From: Haliangium sp963772315
Lineage (GTDB): Bacteria > Myxococcota_A > Polyangia > Haliangiales > Haliangiaceae
DNA: 64,000 nt
Direction of reading: 5' to 3'
Assembly: GCA_963772315.1 (NCBI GenBank)
Contig: CAVYWJ010000004.1
Coordinates: 1,550,001 to 1,614,000 of the forward strand
Shown here: positions 26,101-33,618 of the stretch, piece by piece
Numbering within the stretch: the stretch's first letter is position 1
Layout of the letters: each line of letters starts with the position of its first letter
Notes under the pieces: model-generated
What the model was told of the DNA's origin: nothing
Databases searched by the model: none
What the model saw: the letters and a program-made list of their open reading frames with translations, nothing else
Translations under genes and position numbers: made by a program

Positions 26101-26267
26101 GGTGGTCAGGATCCTACGATGATCGCCGCGCAAGGGGCCAATATGCTGCGTGGGTGCGCGGGCCCAGCTCCAGGCTACCCGCGATCTGCCTGTCTTTCAA
26201 AGAGACGCTAAGGCACCGTAAGACCCCGGACCGTGCGGATCGCGCGCAGTCCGAGGACACTATCGAG

Positions 26268-26828
26268 ATGCTGCCAGAGAACGCTGACACCATCATCGAG
26301 GAACCGGGCGACGACCTCGTCCAGCAGCTCTACCGCGAGCTGCGCGGCCTGGCTGCGGGCATCATGCGCCGCCTGCCCGCGGGCGGCGTCACCTTGCAGC
26401 CCACGGCGCTGGTGCACGAGGCGTACGAGCGCCTGTGTCGCCAGCCCGACCAGCGCTGGCAGGGCCGCCAGCACTTCTACCGCGCCGCGGCCCGGGCCAT
26501 GCGCCACCTGCTCATCGAGCGGGCGCGCGCGCGTAAAGCCGTCCGCCACGGCGGCGAGTGGCAGCGCCAGGAGATCACCGTGACCCTGGGCGGCCCCGAC
26601 GACGCCGAGGTGCTCTCGCGCGAGGAGCTCCTCGATCTCGACCGCGCGCTGCGCAAGCTCCAGCGCGCGTACCCCGAGCTGGTCGAGCTCGTGCACATGC
26701 GCTACTTCTGCGGCTTGACCGTGCCCGAGATCGCCGAGCTCCAGGGCGTCAGCACACGCTCGATAGAGCGCGACTGGTCATTTGCCCGCGCCTGGCTCTG
26801 CAGCGAGCTCGGCCGCTCGGCGCCTTAG
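26268..26828 (+). CDS. ECF-type RNA polymerase sigma factor
   Basis: 186 aa. Region 2 includes LVQQLYRELRGLAAGIMRRL, LQPTALVHEAYERLCRQPDQ and RQHFYRAAARAMRHLLIERA, the pattern of the planctomycete/myxobacterial ECF group often placed beside Ser/Thr kinases. Region 4 is YPELVELVHMRYFCGLTVPE, IAELQGVSTRSIERDWSFAR. No anti-sigma gene is adjacent, as expected for groups controlled by kinases. ATG 26268 is used; the frame is open far upstream but overlaps the divergent FHA gene. It converges with the 186-aa hypothetical gene 13 bp away. Confidence 0.9.
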   Translation: MLPENADTIIEEPGDDLVQQLYRELRGLAAGIMRRLPAGGVTLQPTALVHEAYERLCRQPDQRWQGRQHFYRAAARAMRHLLIERARARKAVRHGGEWQRQEITVTLGGPDDAEVLSREELLDLDRALRKLQRAYPELVELVHMRYFCGLTVPEIAELQGVSTRSIERDWSFARAWLCSELGRSAP

Positions 26829-26841
26829 CGCGTGGCGCTCG

Positions 26842-27402
26842 TCAGCGCGCCGTCTCGACGACCGGGGGCTGCTCGACGGGCACTTCGGGCACCTCGGGCA
26901 CCTCGGGCAGCTCGTCGTTCTGGGGATCCTCGAGCTCGGCCTCGTTGCGACGCCGGGTCCTGGCGGCCTTGAAGCCGACGGCCGAGCGGTACGCGCGGAC
27001 CGTCTCGTACTTGGCCAGGATTTCGGGATCGCCGAACGCCTTGGCGCGGGCCTCGATGATGTGGGCGAACCCGAAGACCATGCGCTGCAGCTGGTCATCG
27101 ATGACGGCGCCCGATTCCTCGAGCATCTCGGCGATCTTGCGCGCTTGGTACAGGTATTTGTTGATCTCCTCGTAGCGCTCGAGCAAGACGTTCAGCGTCT
27201 GGAAGTCGGGCTCCGAGATACCCGCGCGCGCCCCCCAGTTCTTCTGGTTGACGAGGAACTCCTGGATAGCCTCGCGGAAGCCTTCCTGCGCCACCCTGAG
27301 TCCCTGGCGCGCGCCGACTTCGACGTCGGACAGGTACTCCGCCATGTGTCCGATATTGAGGGAGAGATGATCGGTATCGAGCTGCTTGTGTTCTTTTCCC
27401 AT
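26842..27402 (-). CDS. Conserved-looking hypothetical helical protein
   Basis: 186 aa. Almost entirely helical and charged through residue ~140 (HMAEYLSDVEVGARQGLRVA, NKYLYQARKIAEMLEESGAV, RMVFGFAHIIEARAKAFGDP), then a basic patch (KAARTRRRNEAELED) and a PEVPEVPEVP-rich tail. No signal peptide or membrane segment. No family recognised. ATG 27402 (MGKEHKQLDTDHLSL) was chosen because upstream codons are of a different composition. It converges with the ECF gene. A perfect 24-bp dyad lies ~220 bp upstream and could regulate it. Confidence 0.6.
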   Translation of the reverse strand: MGKEHKQLDTDHLSLNIGHMAEYLSDVEVGARQGLRVAQEGFREAIQEFLVNQKNWGARAGISEPDFQTLNVLLERYEEINKYLYQARKIAEMLEESGAVIDDQLQRMVFGFAHIIEARAKAFGDPEILAKYETVRAYRSAVGFKAARTRRRNEAELEDPQNDELPEVPEVPEVPVEQPPVVETAR

Positions 27403-27621
27403 GTGATGACTCCTGCGCCGTCCCCGTGGAGAGCTCCTCGATGCGCACCCGGATGCCTCCGTGGACCGCGACTCTGTTGCCGTGTGCGGTGCGTTCCCTT
27501 TGATATAAGTCATCCCGGTGCGCGCGCAAGGGTGATGTATATATTTTTGTCTATCTTTCGAGAATCAGAGATTTCCCTAGTCGCCGAGCTGCCCGCGCGC
27601 CGGCGCATTCTTCGCGAGGAT

Positions 27622-27645
27622 GACTGTAATGCTGGCATTACAGTC
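27622..27645. promoter_or_regulatory. Perfect 11-bp dyad, operator-like (core TGTAATGC-TG-GCATTACA)
   Basis: GACTGTAATGC and GCATTACAGTC are exact reverse complements separated by TG. A two-base loop is too short for a stable RNA hairpin and there is no T-run, so a dimeric regulator site is the better reading. It lies in a 1.2-kb gene-free stretch (27403-28618), 220 bp upstream of the 186-aa gene and 266 bp before the 22-bp repeat array. The rest of 27403-27910 holds AT-rich promoter-like DNA (27500-27580) and no gene I can support. Confidence 0.5.
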
Positions 27646-27910
27646 GTGTTGCGCCCCCGACAATTCCCCGACCGAGCATCCATGTGGTGTCGAGTTTGCG
27701 CAGAGTTAGCTTTGATGAGCAGCTGCCGGGATAGGGATTTTTCTTAGGCCCCGATGTGATCGGCTGCACACCGAGCAGCCGTCCCGGGTTGACCGGTTCG
27801 CGCGCGCCACGCGTCCGGCCATGCCCGCGCGGGCGTCCAGCTCGGGCTGTGCATATACTGTATGCGTGCTGGGCACAGGCCGGTCGGGGCATGGCGAGGG
27901 CACCGGCGCG

Positions 27911-28457
27911 TGATCCGGGGACCACCGGGTAGTGATCGAGGGAGCACCGGCCAGTGATCGCGGATCACCGGCCAGTGATAGGCGGAGTACGTGTCAGTGA
28001 TGGGTGGGCCACTGGCCGGTGCTCCAAGGATCACCGGCCGGTGATCCCGCGATCACTGGTTAGGGATCAGTGGAGCACCGGTCAGTGATCGATGGACTAC
28101 GTGCCAGTGATCGCGGGATCACTAACGAGTGCGCGCAGATCACGTGCCAGTGATCATGGACCACCGGCCAGACATCCCGTGAGCACTGGCCGGTGATCCT
28201 GCGATCACTGGCCAGTGCTCGAAGGATCACGTGCCGGTGCTTCCTCGATCACTGCCGAGGCATCGTCGAATCACCGGCGAGACATCCCGCAAGCACTAAC
28301 CGGTGCTCGCTGAAGCACTAACCGGTGCTCGCTGAAGCACTAACCGGTGCTCGCTGAAGCACTAACCGGTGCTCGCTGAAGCACTAACCGGTGCTCGCTG
28401 AAGCACTAACCGGTGCTCGCTGGACCACCGGTTAGTGCTCGATCGACCACTAAAAAC
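27911..28457. repeat. Array of 25 tandem 22-bp repeats with palindromic core
   Basis: Twenty-five consecutive units, 22 bp each except three of 21 bp (units starting 27955, 28130 and 28151). The consensus unit begins TGATC, has ~4 variable bases and ends GATCACCGGCCAG. Units joined end to end form the palindrome GATCACTGGCCAGTGATC across each junction, so neighbouring units can also pair as hairpins. Units 19-23 (28304-28413) are identical; flanking units diverge, which suggests recent expansion from the 3' side. The last two units change their arms to CACCGGTTAGT and CACTAAAAA. 22 is not a multiple of 3, and there are no unique spacers, so it is neither coding nor CRISPR. Function unknown; an array of protein-binding sites two helical turns apart is one reading. 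Confidence 0.9.
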
Positions 28458-28618
28458 TCGCGTGCCAACTTTTTGGCCCAACCTCAGGGGCGCCTCGTGA
28501 CTGTCACTGCGTGTCGTCGAACAGGATGATCCGGGCCCCACAGCCTCCGCAGGATTCGTCGGATACGGCTTGTTCGTGCCGCTCTCCGGAGACTGGACAC
28601 CCTGCTGGGAGGTGTGTT

Positions 28619-28976
28619 ATGGACTATAACCAGCTAGTCGGGAAGTGCCTGCGAGAAGCCATGCCCTCCATGTTGCATCAAGTACTTGCGTCGTTGTTTC
28701 GTGACATCCCTGCGCTCGGTCTGCACCTCTTCCAGTCGGCCACGGGCACACCGCTGCCGCCTGGCGCGCGGGCGCGGCTGCACTCGGCGCAGTTCACGGA
28801 CGTGCAGCCGCCCGAGTACAGCGCCGATGCCGCGTACCTCATCGAGGACGAGGCAGGCGTGGTGCGCGACGCTGCCATCGCCGAGATCCAGCTCTCACGG
28901 GACGATGTTGCTGAGCGAGAGCGCCCGCCGCAACCTGCTGGAGTACCTGAACATGCACCATTACGAATACCAGAGT
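28619..28976 (+). pseudogene. 5' part of a DUF4351-type (Rpn/PD-(D/E)XK-like) gene interrupted by IS110 dimer
   Basis: ATG 28619 has GGGAGG 6 bp upstream. The product begins MDYNQLVGKCLREAMPSMLH, then ALGLHLFQSATGTPLPP, ADAAYLIEDEAGVV and AIAEIQLSRDD, the N-terminal half of a large myxobacterial family with a PD-(D/E)XK-like core. After 28903 the frame changes and reads ESARRNLLEYLNMHHYEYQS, text normally ~150 codons further on, so an internal deletion plus frameshift precedes the insertion. The last codon, AGT (28974-28976), abuts the element; the gene resumes at GAA 32064. Function of the family is uncertain. Confidence 0.7.
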
Positions 28977-29106
28977 TGGCCATGGAGAGTGCGGCACCCG
29001 CATCGAATGAAACCGAGGCGAGTTCGTGGCCGTGGTGATACGGGCGGAGCGCGTACGGAGGAGGTAGGCTTGAACGGTTGGCCGGCAAGAGGTCGGTACG
29101 TTACTT

Positions 29107-29221
29107 GGTGCCACGAGCCCGTACCAGAGTTGGACCGGGAGCCCCACGAGCACCCCATCCTGTTGCCATGCGGCCCAAGGCCGCGGGAGCACGCATTGTA
29201 GATTTCGACGACGTGGGCTCC
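29107..29221 (+). ncRNA. Predicted bridge RNA core of IS110 copy 1 (target and donor loops)
   Basis: Two hairpins can be drawn. First: GGTGC (29107-29111) pairs with GCACC (29150-29154) and, inside it, CCCG (29118-29121) with CGGG (29136-29139). Its loop holds TACCAGAGT (29122-29130), identical to the 9 bases left of the insertion (28968-28976). Second: GGAGC (29186-29190) pairs with GCTCC (29217-29221). Its loop holds CATTGTAG (29194-29201), identical to the element's right end just before the junction (30512-30519). A perfect GCGGCC-CAA-GGCCGC hairpin (29170-29184) lies between. Target loop then donor loop is the order known for IS110 bridge RNAs. I could not identify the right-hand guides. 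The transcript ends are not defined by sequence. Confidence 0.6.
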
Positions 29222-29261
29222 GCGCCGGCCGGCACACTGAAACCAGGGCAGGAGCAAGACC

Positions 29262-30495
29262 ATGGAAACGTTGCGACGGCGGTGCGCCGGGCTCGATGTT
29301 CACAAGGACACGGTGGTGGCATGCGCCCGGGTGGTGTCCGAGGACGGAACGGTGCGCCAGGAGGTCGAGACCTTCTCGACGATGACCAGTGGGCTGCTGG
29401 CGCTCTCGGACTGGCTGGCGGAGCGAGAGATCACCGCGGTGGTGATGGAAGCGACGGGCGTGTACTGGAAGCCGGTCTGGCATGTACTGGACGAGGACTT
29501 CGAGGCTCACGCTGGCCAACGCGGCCAATGTCCGCAATGTCCCGGGCCGCAAGACGGACGTCAACGATGCCACCTGGCTGGCCGACCTGCATGCGCACGG
29601 GCTGATCCGGGCGAGCTTCGTTCCGCCGACCCGGGTGCAGGAACTGCGAACCCTGCTGCGGACGCGTAAGCAGTTGGTGCGTGAGAAGGGCCAGCACGTG
29701 CAGCGAATCCAGAAGACGCTCGAGGACGCCAACCTGAAGATTGCCTCGGTGCTCAGCAACATCATCGGTGTGAGCGGACGGGCGATCCTGACGGCGCTCA
29801 TTGCGGGTGAAACCGATCCGGAGATGCTCGCTGACGTGACGCTGAGCCGACGCCTCAAGTCCGGGCGCAATCGCATCATCGAGTCGCTCCGCGGCAACGT
29901 CACCAAGTCCCATCGCTTCCTGCTCAAGACGCACCTGGGGATGATCGATGCGCTCGATGCGACCATCGCCGAGATCGACACGGAGGTTGGCGTGGCCCTG
30001 GAGCCCTTTCGTCACAAGGCCGAGCTCCTGACCACGATTCCCGGGGTCGGCACCCTGGCGGCGCAGAGCATCGTTGCCGAGATCGGTATTGATATGTCGC
30101 GCTTCCCGACCGTCGGCCATCTCATCTCGTGGGCCGGACTCGCTCCCCGCAACGACGAAAGCGCTGGCAAGCGCCGCTCCACGCGCGTTCGCAAGGGCGC
30201 GCCCTGGCTCAAGACCGTGCTCGTCCAGTGCGCCTGGGGCGCGGCACGAGCCAAGGATAGCTACCTCCGCGCTCAGTTTCTGCGCCTCAAGAGCCGCCGG
30301 GGCCCCAAGAAGGCCATCCTCGCTGTCGCCGCCTCCATCCTCACCGCCGCTTACTACATCCTGCGCGACGATGTCCCCTACAAGGATCTCGGCCCGGACC
30401 ACTTCGAGCGCATGGACAAACACAAGGCTGCCGCGCGGCTCGTGCGCAAGCTCCACAACCTCGGATACCAAGTCGAAATCAAGCAGGCCGCCTGA
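29262..30495 (+). pseudogene. IS110 transposase, copy 1, frameshifted
   Basis: The frame begins at ATG 29262 as METLRRRCAGLDVHKDTVVA and is identical to copy 2 until an extra G near 29504 (GAGGCTCACG against GAGCTCACG). The remainder continues in another frame to TGA 30495. The RuvC-like domain is thus cut after residue ~81, before its last two acidic residues, so this copy should not make active recombinase unless frameshifting restores it. Copy 2 could act in trans. Confidence 0.9.
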
Positions 30496-30650
30496 GCCGA
30501 CGCGTAAGTTTCATTGTAGTTGGCCATGGAGAGTGCGGCACCCGCATCGAATGAAACCGAGGCGAGTTCGTGGCCGTGGTGATACGGGCGGAGCGCGTAC
30601 GGAGGAGGTAGGCTTGAACGGTTGGCCGGCAAGAGGTCGGTACGTTACTT

Positions 30651-30765
30651 GGTGCCACGAGCCCGTACCAGAGTTGGACCGGGAGCCCCACGAGCACCCC
30701 ATCCTGTTGCCATGCGGCCCAAGGCCGCGGGAGCACGCATTGTAGATTTCGACGACGTGGGCTCC
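30651..30765 (+). ncRNA. Predicted bridge RNA core of IS110 copy 2
   Basis: Same sequence and structure as in copy 1, shifted by 1544 bp: target-loop TACCAGAGT at 30666-30674 and donor-loop CATTGTAG at 30738-30745. Here the DNA left of the element is the right end of copy 1 (CATTGTAGT), which matches the donor guide and not the target guide. Copy 2 therefore does not sit at a site programmed by its own target loop. Confidence 0.55.
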
Positions 30766-30805
30766 GCGCCGGCCGGCACACTGAAACCAGGGCAGGAGCA
30801 AGACC

Positions 30806-32038
30806 ATGGAAACGTTGCGACGGCGGTGCGCCGGGCTCGATGTTCACAAGGACACGGTGGTGGCATGCGCCCGGGTGGTGTCCGAGGACGGAACGGTGCG
30901 CCAGGAGGTCGAGACCTTCTCGACGATGACCAGTGGGCTGCTGGCGCTCTCGGACTGGCTGGCGGAGCGAGAGATCACCGCGGTGGTGATGGAAGCGACG
31001 GGCGTGTACTGGAAGCCGGTCTGGCATGTACTGGACGAGGACTTCGAGCTCACGCTGGCCAACGCGGCCAATGTCCGCAATGTCCCGGGCCGCAAGACGG
31101 ACGTCAACGATGCCACCTGGCTGGCCGACCTGCATGCGCACGGGCTGATCCGGGCGAGCTTCGTTCCGCCGACCCGGGTGCAGGAACTGCGAACCCTGCT
31201 GCGGACGCGTAAGCAGTTGGTGCGTGAGAAGGGCCAGCACGTGCAGCGAATCCAGAAGACGCTCGAGGACGCCAACCTGAAGATTGCCTCGGTGCTCAGC
31301 AACATCATCGGTGTGAGCGGACGGGCGATCCTGACGGCGCTCATTGCGGGTGAAACCGATCCGGAGAAGCTCGCTGACGTGACGCTGAGCCGACGCCTCA
31401 AGTCCGGGCGCAATCGCATCATCGAGTCGCTCCGCGGCAACGTCACCAAGTCCCATCGCTTCCTGCTCAAGACGCACCTGGGGATGATCGATGCGCTCGA
31501 TGCGACCATCGCCGAGATCGACACGGAGGTTGGCGTGGCCCTGGAGCCCTTTCGTCACAAGGCCGAGCTCCTGACCACGATTCCCGGGGTCGGCGCCCTG
31601 GCGGCGCAGAGCATCGTTGCCGAGATCGGTATTGATATGTCGCGCTTCCCGACCGTCGGCCATCTCATCTCGTGGGCCGGACTCGCTCCCCGCAACGACG
31701 AAAGCGCTGGCAAGCGCCGCTCCACGCGCGTTCGCAAGGGCGCGCCCTGGCTCAAGACCGTGCTCGTCCAGTGCGCCTGGGGCGCGGCACGAGCCAAGGA
31801 TAGCTACCTCCGCGCTCAGTTTCTGCGCCTCAAGAGCCGCCGGGGCCCCAAGAAGGCCATCCTCGCTGTCGCCGCCTCCATCCTCACCGCCGCTTACTAC
31901 ATCCTGCGCGACGATGTCCCCTACAAGGATCTCGGCCCGGACCACTTCGAGCGCATGGACAAACACAAGGCTGCCGCGCGGCTCGTGCGCAAGCTCCACA
32001 ACCTCGGATACCAAGTCGAAATCAAGCAGGCCGCCTGA
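30806..32038 (+). CDS. IS110-family transposase/recombinase (intact)
   Basis: 410 aa. The N-terminal DEDD RuvC-like domain shows Asp12 (CAGLDVHKDT), Glu63 (VMEATGVYW), Asp99 and Asp102 (GRKTDVNDATWLADLH). A helical linker follows (QELRTLLRTRKQLVREKGQH). The C-terminal Tnp domain has TIPGVGALAAQSIVAEIG and SWAGLAPRNDESAGKRRSTR, with the serine in ESAGK at the position of the catalytic Ser. These enzymes combine both active sites and, with a bridge RNA, recombine donor and target. AGGAG lies ~9 bp before ATG 30806. Length and motifs are complete. Confidence 0.95.
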   Translation: METLRRRCAGLDVHKDTVVACARVVSEDGTVRQEVETFSTMTSGLLALSDWLAEREITAVVMEATGVYWKPVWHVLDEDFELTLANAANVRNVPGRKTDVNDATWLADLHAHGLIRASFVPPTRVQELRTLLRTRKQLVREKGQHVQRIQKTLEDANLKIASVLSNIIGVSGRAILTALIAGETDPEKLADVTLSRRLKSGRNRIIESLRGNVTKSHRFLLKTHLGMIDALDATIAEIDTEVGVALEPFRHKAELLTTIPGVGALAAQSIVAEIGIDMSRFPTVGHLISWAGLAPRNDESAGKRRSTRVRKGAPWLKTVLVQCAWGAARAKDSYLRAQFLRLKSRRGPKKAILAVAASILTAAYYILRDDVPYKDLGPDHFERMDKHKAAARLVRKLHNLGYQVEIKQAA

Positions 32039-32063
32039 GCCGACGCGTAAGTTTCATTGTAGT

Positions 32064-32261
32064 GAATTCGCCAGGAAGTACGTCGAGGAGGGCCGCAAGG
32101 AGGGCCAGCAGGAAGTGCTGACCAAGCTGCTCGGGCTGAAGTTCGGCGAGCTTCCCGACTGGGCCGTGCAGCGGCTCCGGGCTGCGGACGAGACGGACCT
32201 CGATCGCTGGACCGAGCGTGTCCTCACCGCTCCGACCCTCGACGATGTGTTCGCCGGGTGA
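32064..32261 (+). pseudogene. 3' part of the IS110-interrupted DUF4351-type gene
   Basis: The frame resumes as EFARKYVEEGRKEGQQEVLT, KLLGLKFGELPDWAVQRLRA and WTERVLTAPTLDDVFAG to TGA 32261. Joining HHYEYQS (ending at 28976) to EFARKY restores the usual YEYQSEFARKY text of this family, so the target gene and insertion point are clear. The coil-like segment plus the DUF4351-like C-terminus are the typical end of these proteins. Confidence 0.75.
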
Positions 32262-32264
32262 CCC

Positions 32265-32807
32265 ATGGCAACCCGGGCTGAGCAGTACGTTGACGTGATT
32301 CTGACGTGCGTGACCGATAACACTCGCCGCACCCTGCTGGTGCACCTGAACGTGCACCGCCACGACTACCACCAGAACGAGGTAGACAGGAAGTACGTGA
32401 ACGGGGGCCGGCGGGAAGTGCTGGTCAAGCAGCTCGGGCTGAGGTTCGGCGAGCTTCCCACGTGGGCCCTGCACCGGCTCCTTGCCGCTGACGACACGAA
32501 CCTCGAGCGCTGGACCGAGAGTGTCCTCACCGCCACGACCCTCGACGCCGTGTTCGCTGGTGGGGCCCCGGCGGCACAGAGCAATCCCACGGCATGGAAC
32601 ATCCGCGAAGATTTCGTGGGGATGTGCATGAAGGCGGGGCGTATCGGGGGCCAGCAGCAAATGCTGATCAAGATTGTCAGGATGAAGTTCGGCGAGCTTC
32701 CCGGGTGGGCTCTGAGTCAGCTCGAGCGGGCCTTCGAACCGGACATCGAGCGCTGGACCGAGCGTGTCTTCACCGCCGTGACGCTCGAAGATGTGTTCGC
32801 CGATTGA
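32265..32807 (+). CDS. Hypothetical protein with two DUF4351-like modules
   Basis: 180 aa. Start ATG 32265 lies 3 bp after the preceding stop. The product opens like the middle of the same family (EQYVDVILTCVTDNTRRTLL, HRHDYHQNEVDRKYV). It then carries two C-terminal modules: QLGLRFGELPTWALHRLLAA ... ERWTESVLTATTLDAVFAG and MKFGELPGWALSQLERAFEP ... ERWTERVFTAVTLEDVFAD. With the copy ending at 32261 this makes three modules in 0.75 kb. It may be a translated remnant produced by repeat expansion and not a working gene. No catalytic motif is present. Confidence 0.55.
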   Translation: MATRAEQYVDVILTCVTDNTRRTLLVHLNVHRHDYHQNEVDRKYVNGGRREVLVKQLGLRFGELPTWALHRLLAADDTNLERWTESVLTATTLDAVFAGGAPAAQSNPTAWNIREDFVGMCMKAGRIGGQQQMLIKIVRMKFGELPGWALSQLERAFEPDIERWTERVFTAVTLEDVFAD

Positions 32808-33077
32808 GGGACAGCTCCGGGCTCGTCCGTCACGACCCGGTGTCGTGCGCGCCGATGACGATGTCGCGCGTGTCGGTGGCGAGCTGGAGGGCGAGGCTCA
32901 CGCGGCCAGCGCAGGGCTGGCGCACAGCACGACTTGGTCACGCCCGCGGAAGCGGCGCTCACGGGGTGCGCATCGGACCCTCGCGCCGGAGACGTTCGCC
33001 CCGACGCGCGGGGGCAACCAGGAGCTCGACGAGGGGCTGGCGGCGTCTACATCTACTTCTGAATCAAGAGGTAGAGG

Positions 33078-33330
33078 TCAGAGCCTCAGGTGAGCCTCGA
33101 TCTGCGCCACAGCCTCGGGCGAGTACAGGTAGTTCGTCACGGGCCGCTCGCTGTGGCTCGCCTTGTTGAGGACGACCCGGCTCACCCCTTCGACGCCACG
33201 CCAGACGGTGCCACCGACATCGACGTTTTCCGGCCGGTGGCTGCACCTTGACGTAAGCTGTGACCGCGTGTCCGTCCAGGTGGGCCAGGATCTCGCCCGC
33301 GCCGTAGGCAAGAGTCGCCGTAGACTTCGA
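33078..33330 (-). pseudogene. Degraded gene fragment of unknown family
   Basis: On the minus strand one frame reads LAYGAGEILAHLDGHAVTAY and VKVQPP. After a shift near 33228 another reads ENVDVGGTVWRGVEGVSRVV, LNKASHSERPVTNYLYSPEA, ending IEAHLRL at 33078. The text is protein-like across the shift, so it is probably the 3' end of a lost gene. No family recognised. The adjoining 32808-33077 and 33331-33498 show nothing I can support. Confidence 0.3.
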
Positions 33331-33498
33331 GGGAGGCCGACTCGTGGACGACGACAACCGCAGGTACCCCTTCACCCTCGAGGTGTGCTGGCTCGGTATT
33401 CGGGTGAGAGCTCGCTCCGGTGACATCGGCCGGCTCGTCTCAACCGCGCCGCCCGGCCCCCACGCCGCTCTCTCCTCTCCACCGCTCACGGCGCCAGG

Positions 33499-33618
33499 GA
33501 CTGCGAGTACTAAGGCCAGCTCTACGCCAGCCTCTCTCGCGTCGCCAAGGTCATCACCGGCACCGCCTGGAACAGCTTCCGATTCTTTGGCTTGGATACG
33601 CCAGCGCCCGCGCTCTGA
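33499..33618 (+). pseudogene. DUF2924 remnant (recombinase-associated protein)
   Basis: The frame reads DCEY-stop-GQLYASLSRVAKVITGT, then AWNSFRFFGLDTPAPAL and TGA 33618. This matches the C-terminal signature of DUF2924 proteins (Y-x-S-L-S-x-A/V-A-x-x-I-T-G-T-x-W-N-x-x-x-F-F-G-L), with an in-frame TAA at 33511-33513. DUF2924 genes usually follow a large serine recombinase in integrated elements. No recombinase is left here. It lies 417 bp before the start of the actinomycete-like block. The gap 33619-34035 has AT-rich DNA and no gene I can support. Confidence 0.6.

Larger units (their letters stand above)
28977..30520 (+). mobile_element. IS110-family element, copy 1 of a head-to-tail dimer
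   Basis: 1544 bp from TGGCCATGGAGAG to GTTTCATTGTAGT. There are no inverted repeats and no clear target duplication, as is usual for IS110. The trinucleotide AGT occurs at all three junctions (28974-28976, 30518-30520, 32061-32063), consistent with a short core shared by donor and target. The left non-coding end is 285 bp and the right only 25 bp, matching IS110-subgroup layout. It differs from copy 2 at three positions that I can see: one extra G near 29504, T/A at 29825 and A/G near 30054. The extra G disrupts its transposase. Confidence 0.9.
30521..32063 (+). mobile_element. IS110-family element, copy 2 (intact)
   Basis: 1543 bp directly abutting copy 1. The junction at 30520/30521 joins a right end (TTCATTGTAGT) to a left end (TGGCCATGG), the same joint found in an excised circle. 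The sequence is identical to copy 1 except for the three differences noted there. The right flank resumes the interrupted host gene at GAATTC 32064. Near-identity means the duplication is recent. Confidence 0.92.

Noticed and set aside
27911..28457. CRISPR array
   Set aside because: Units are contiguous with no unique spacers, the period is 22 bp, and no cas genes are present.
29131..29140. Right target guide of the bridge RNA next to TACCAGAGT
   Set aside because: The bases after the left guide (TGGACCGGGA) are not complementary to the right flank GAATTCGCC, so I do not claim a right guide.
30500..30560. Promoter formed at the inner IS110 junction
   Set aside because: TTGTAG could be a -35 box, but no convincing -10 box lies 16-18 bp downstream.
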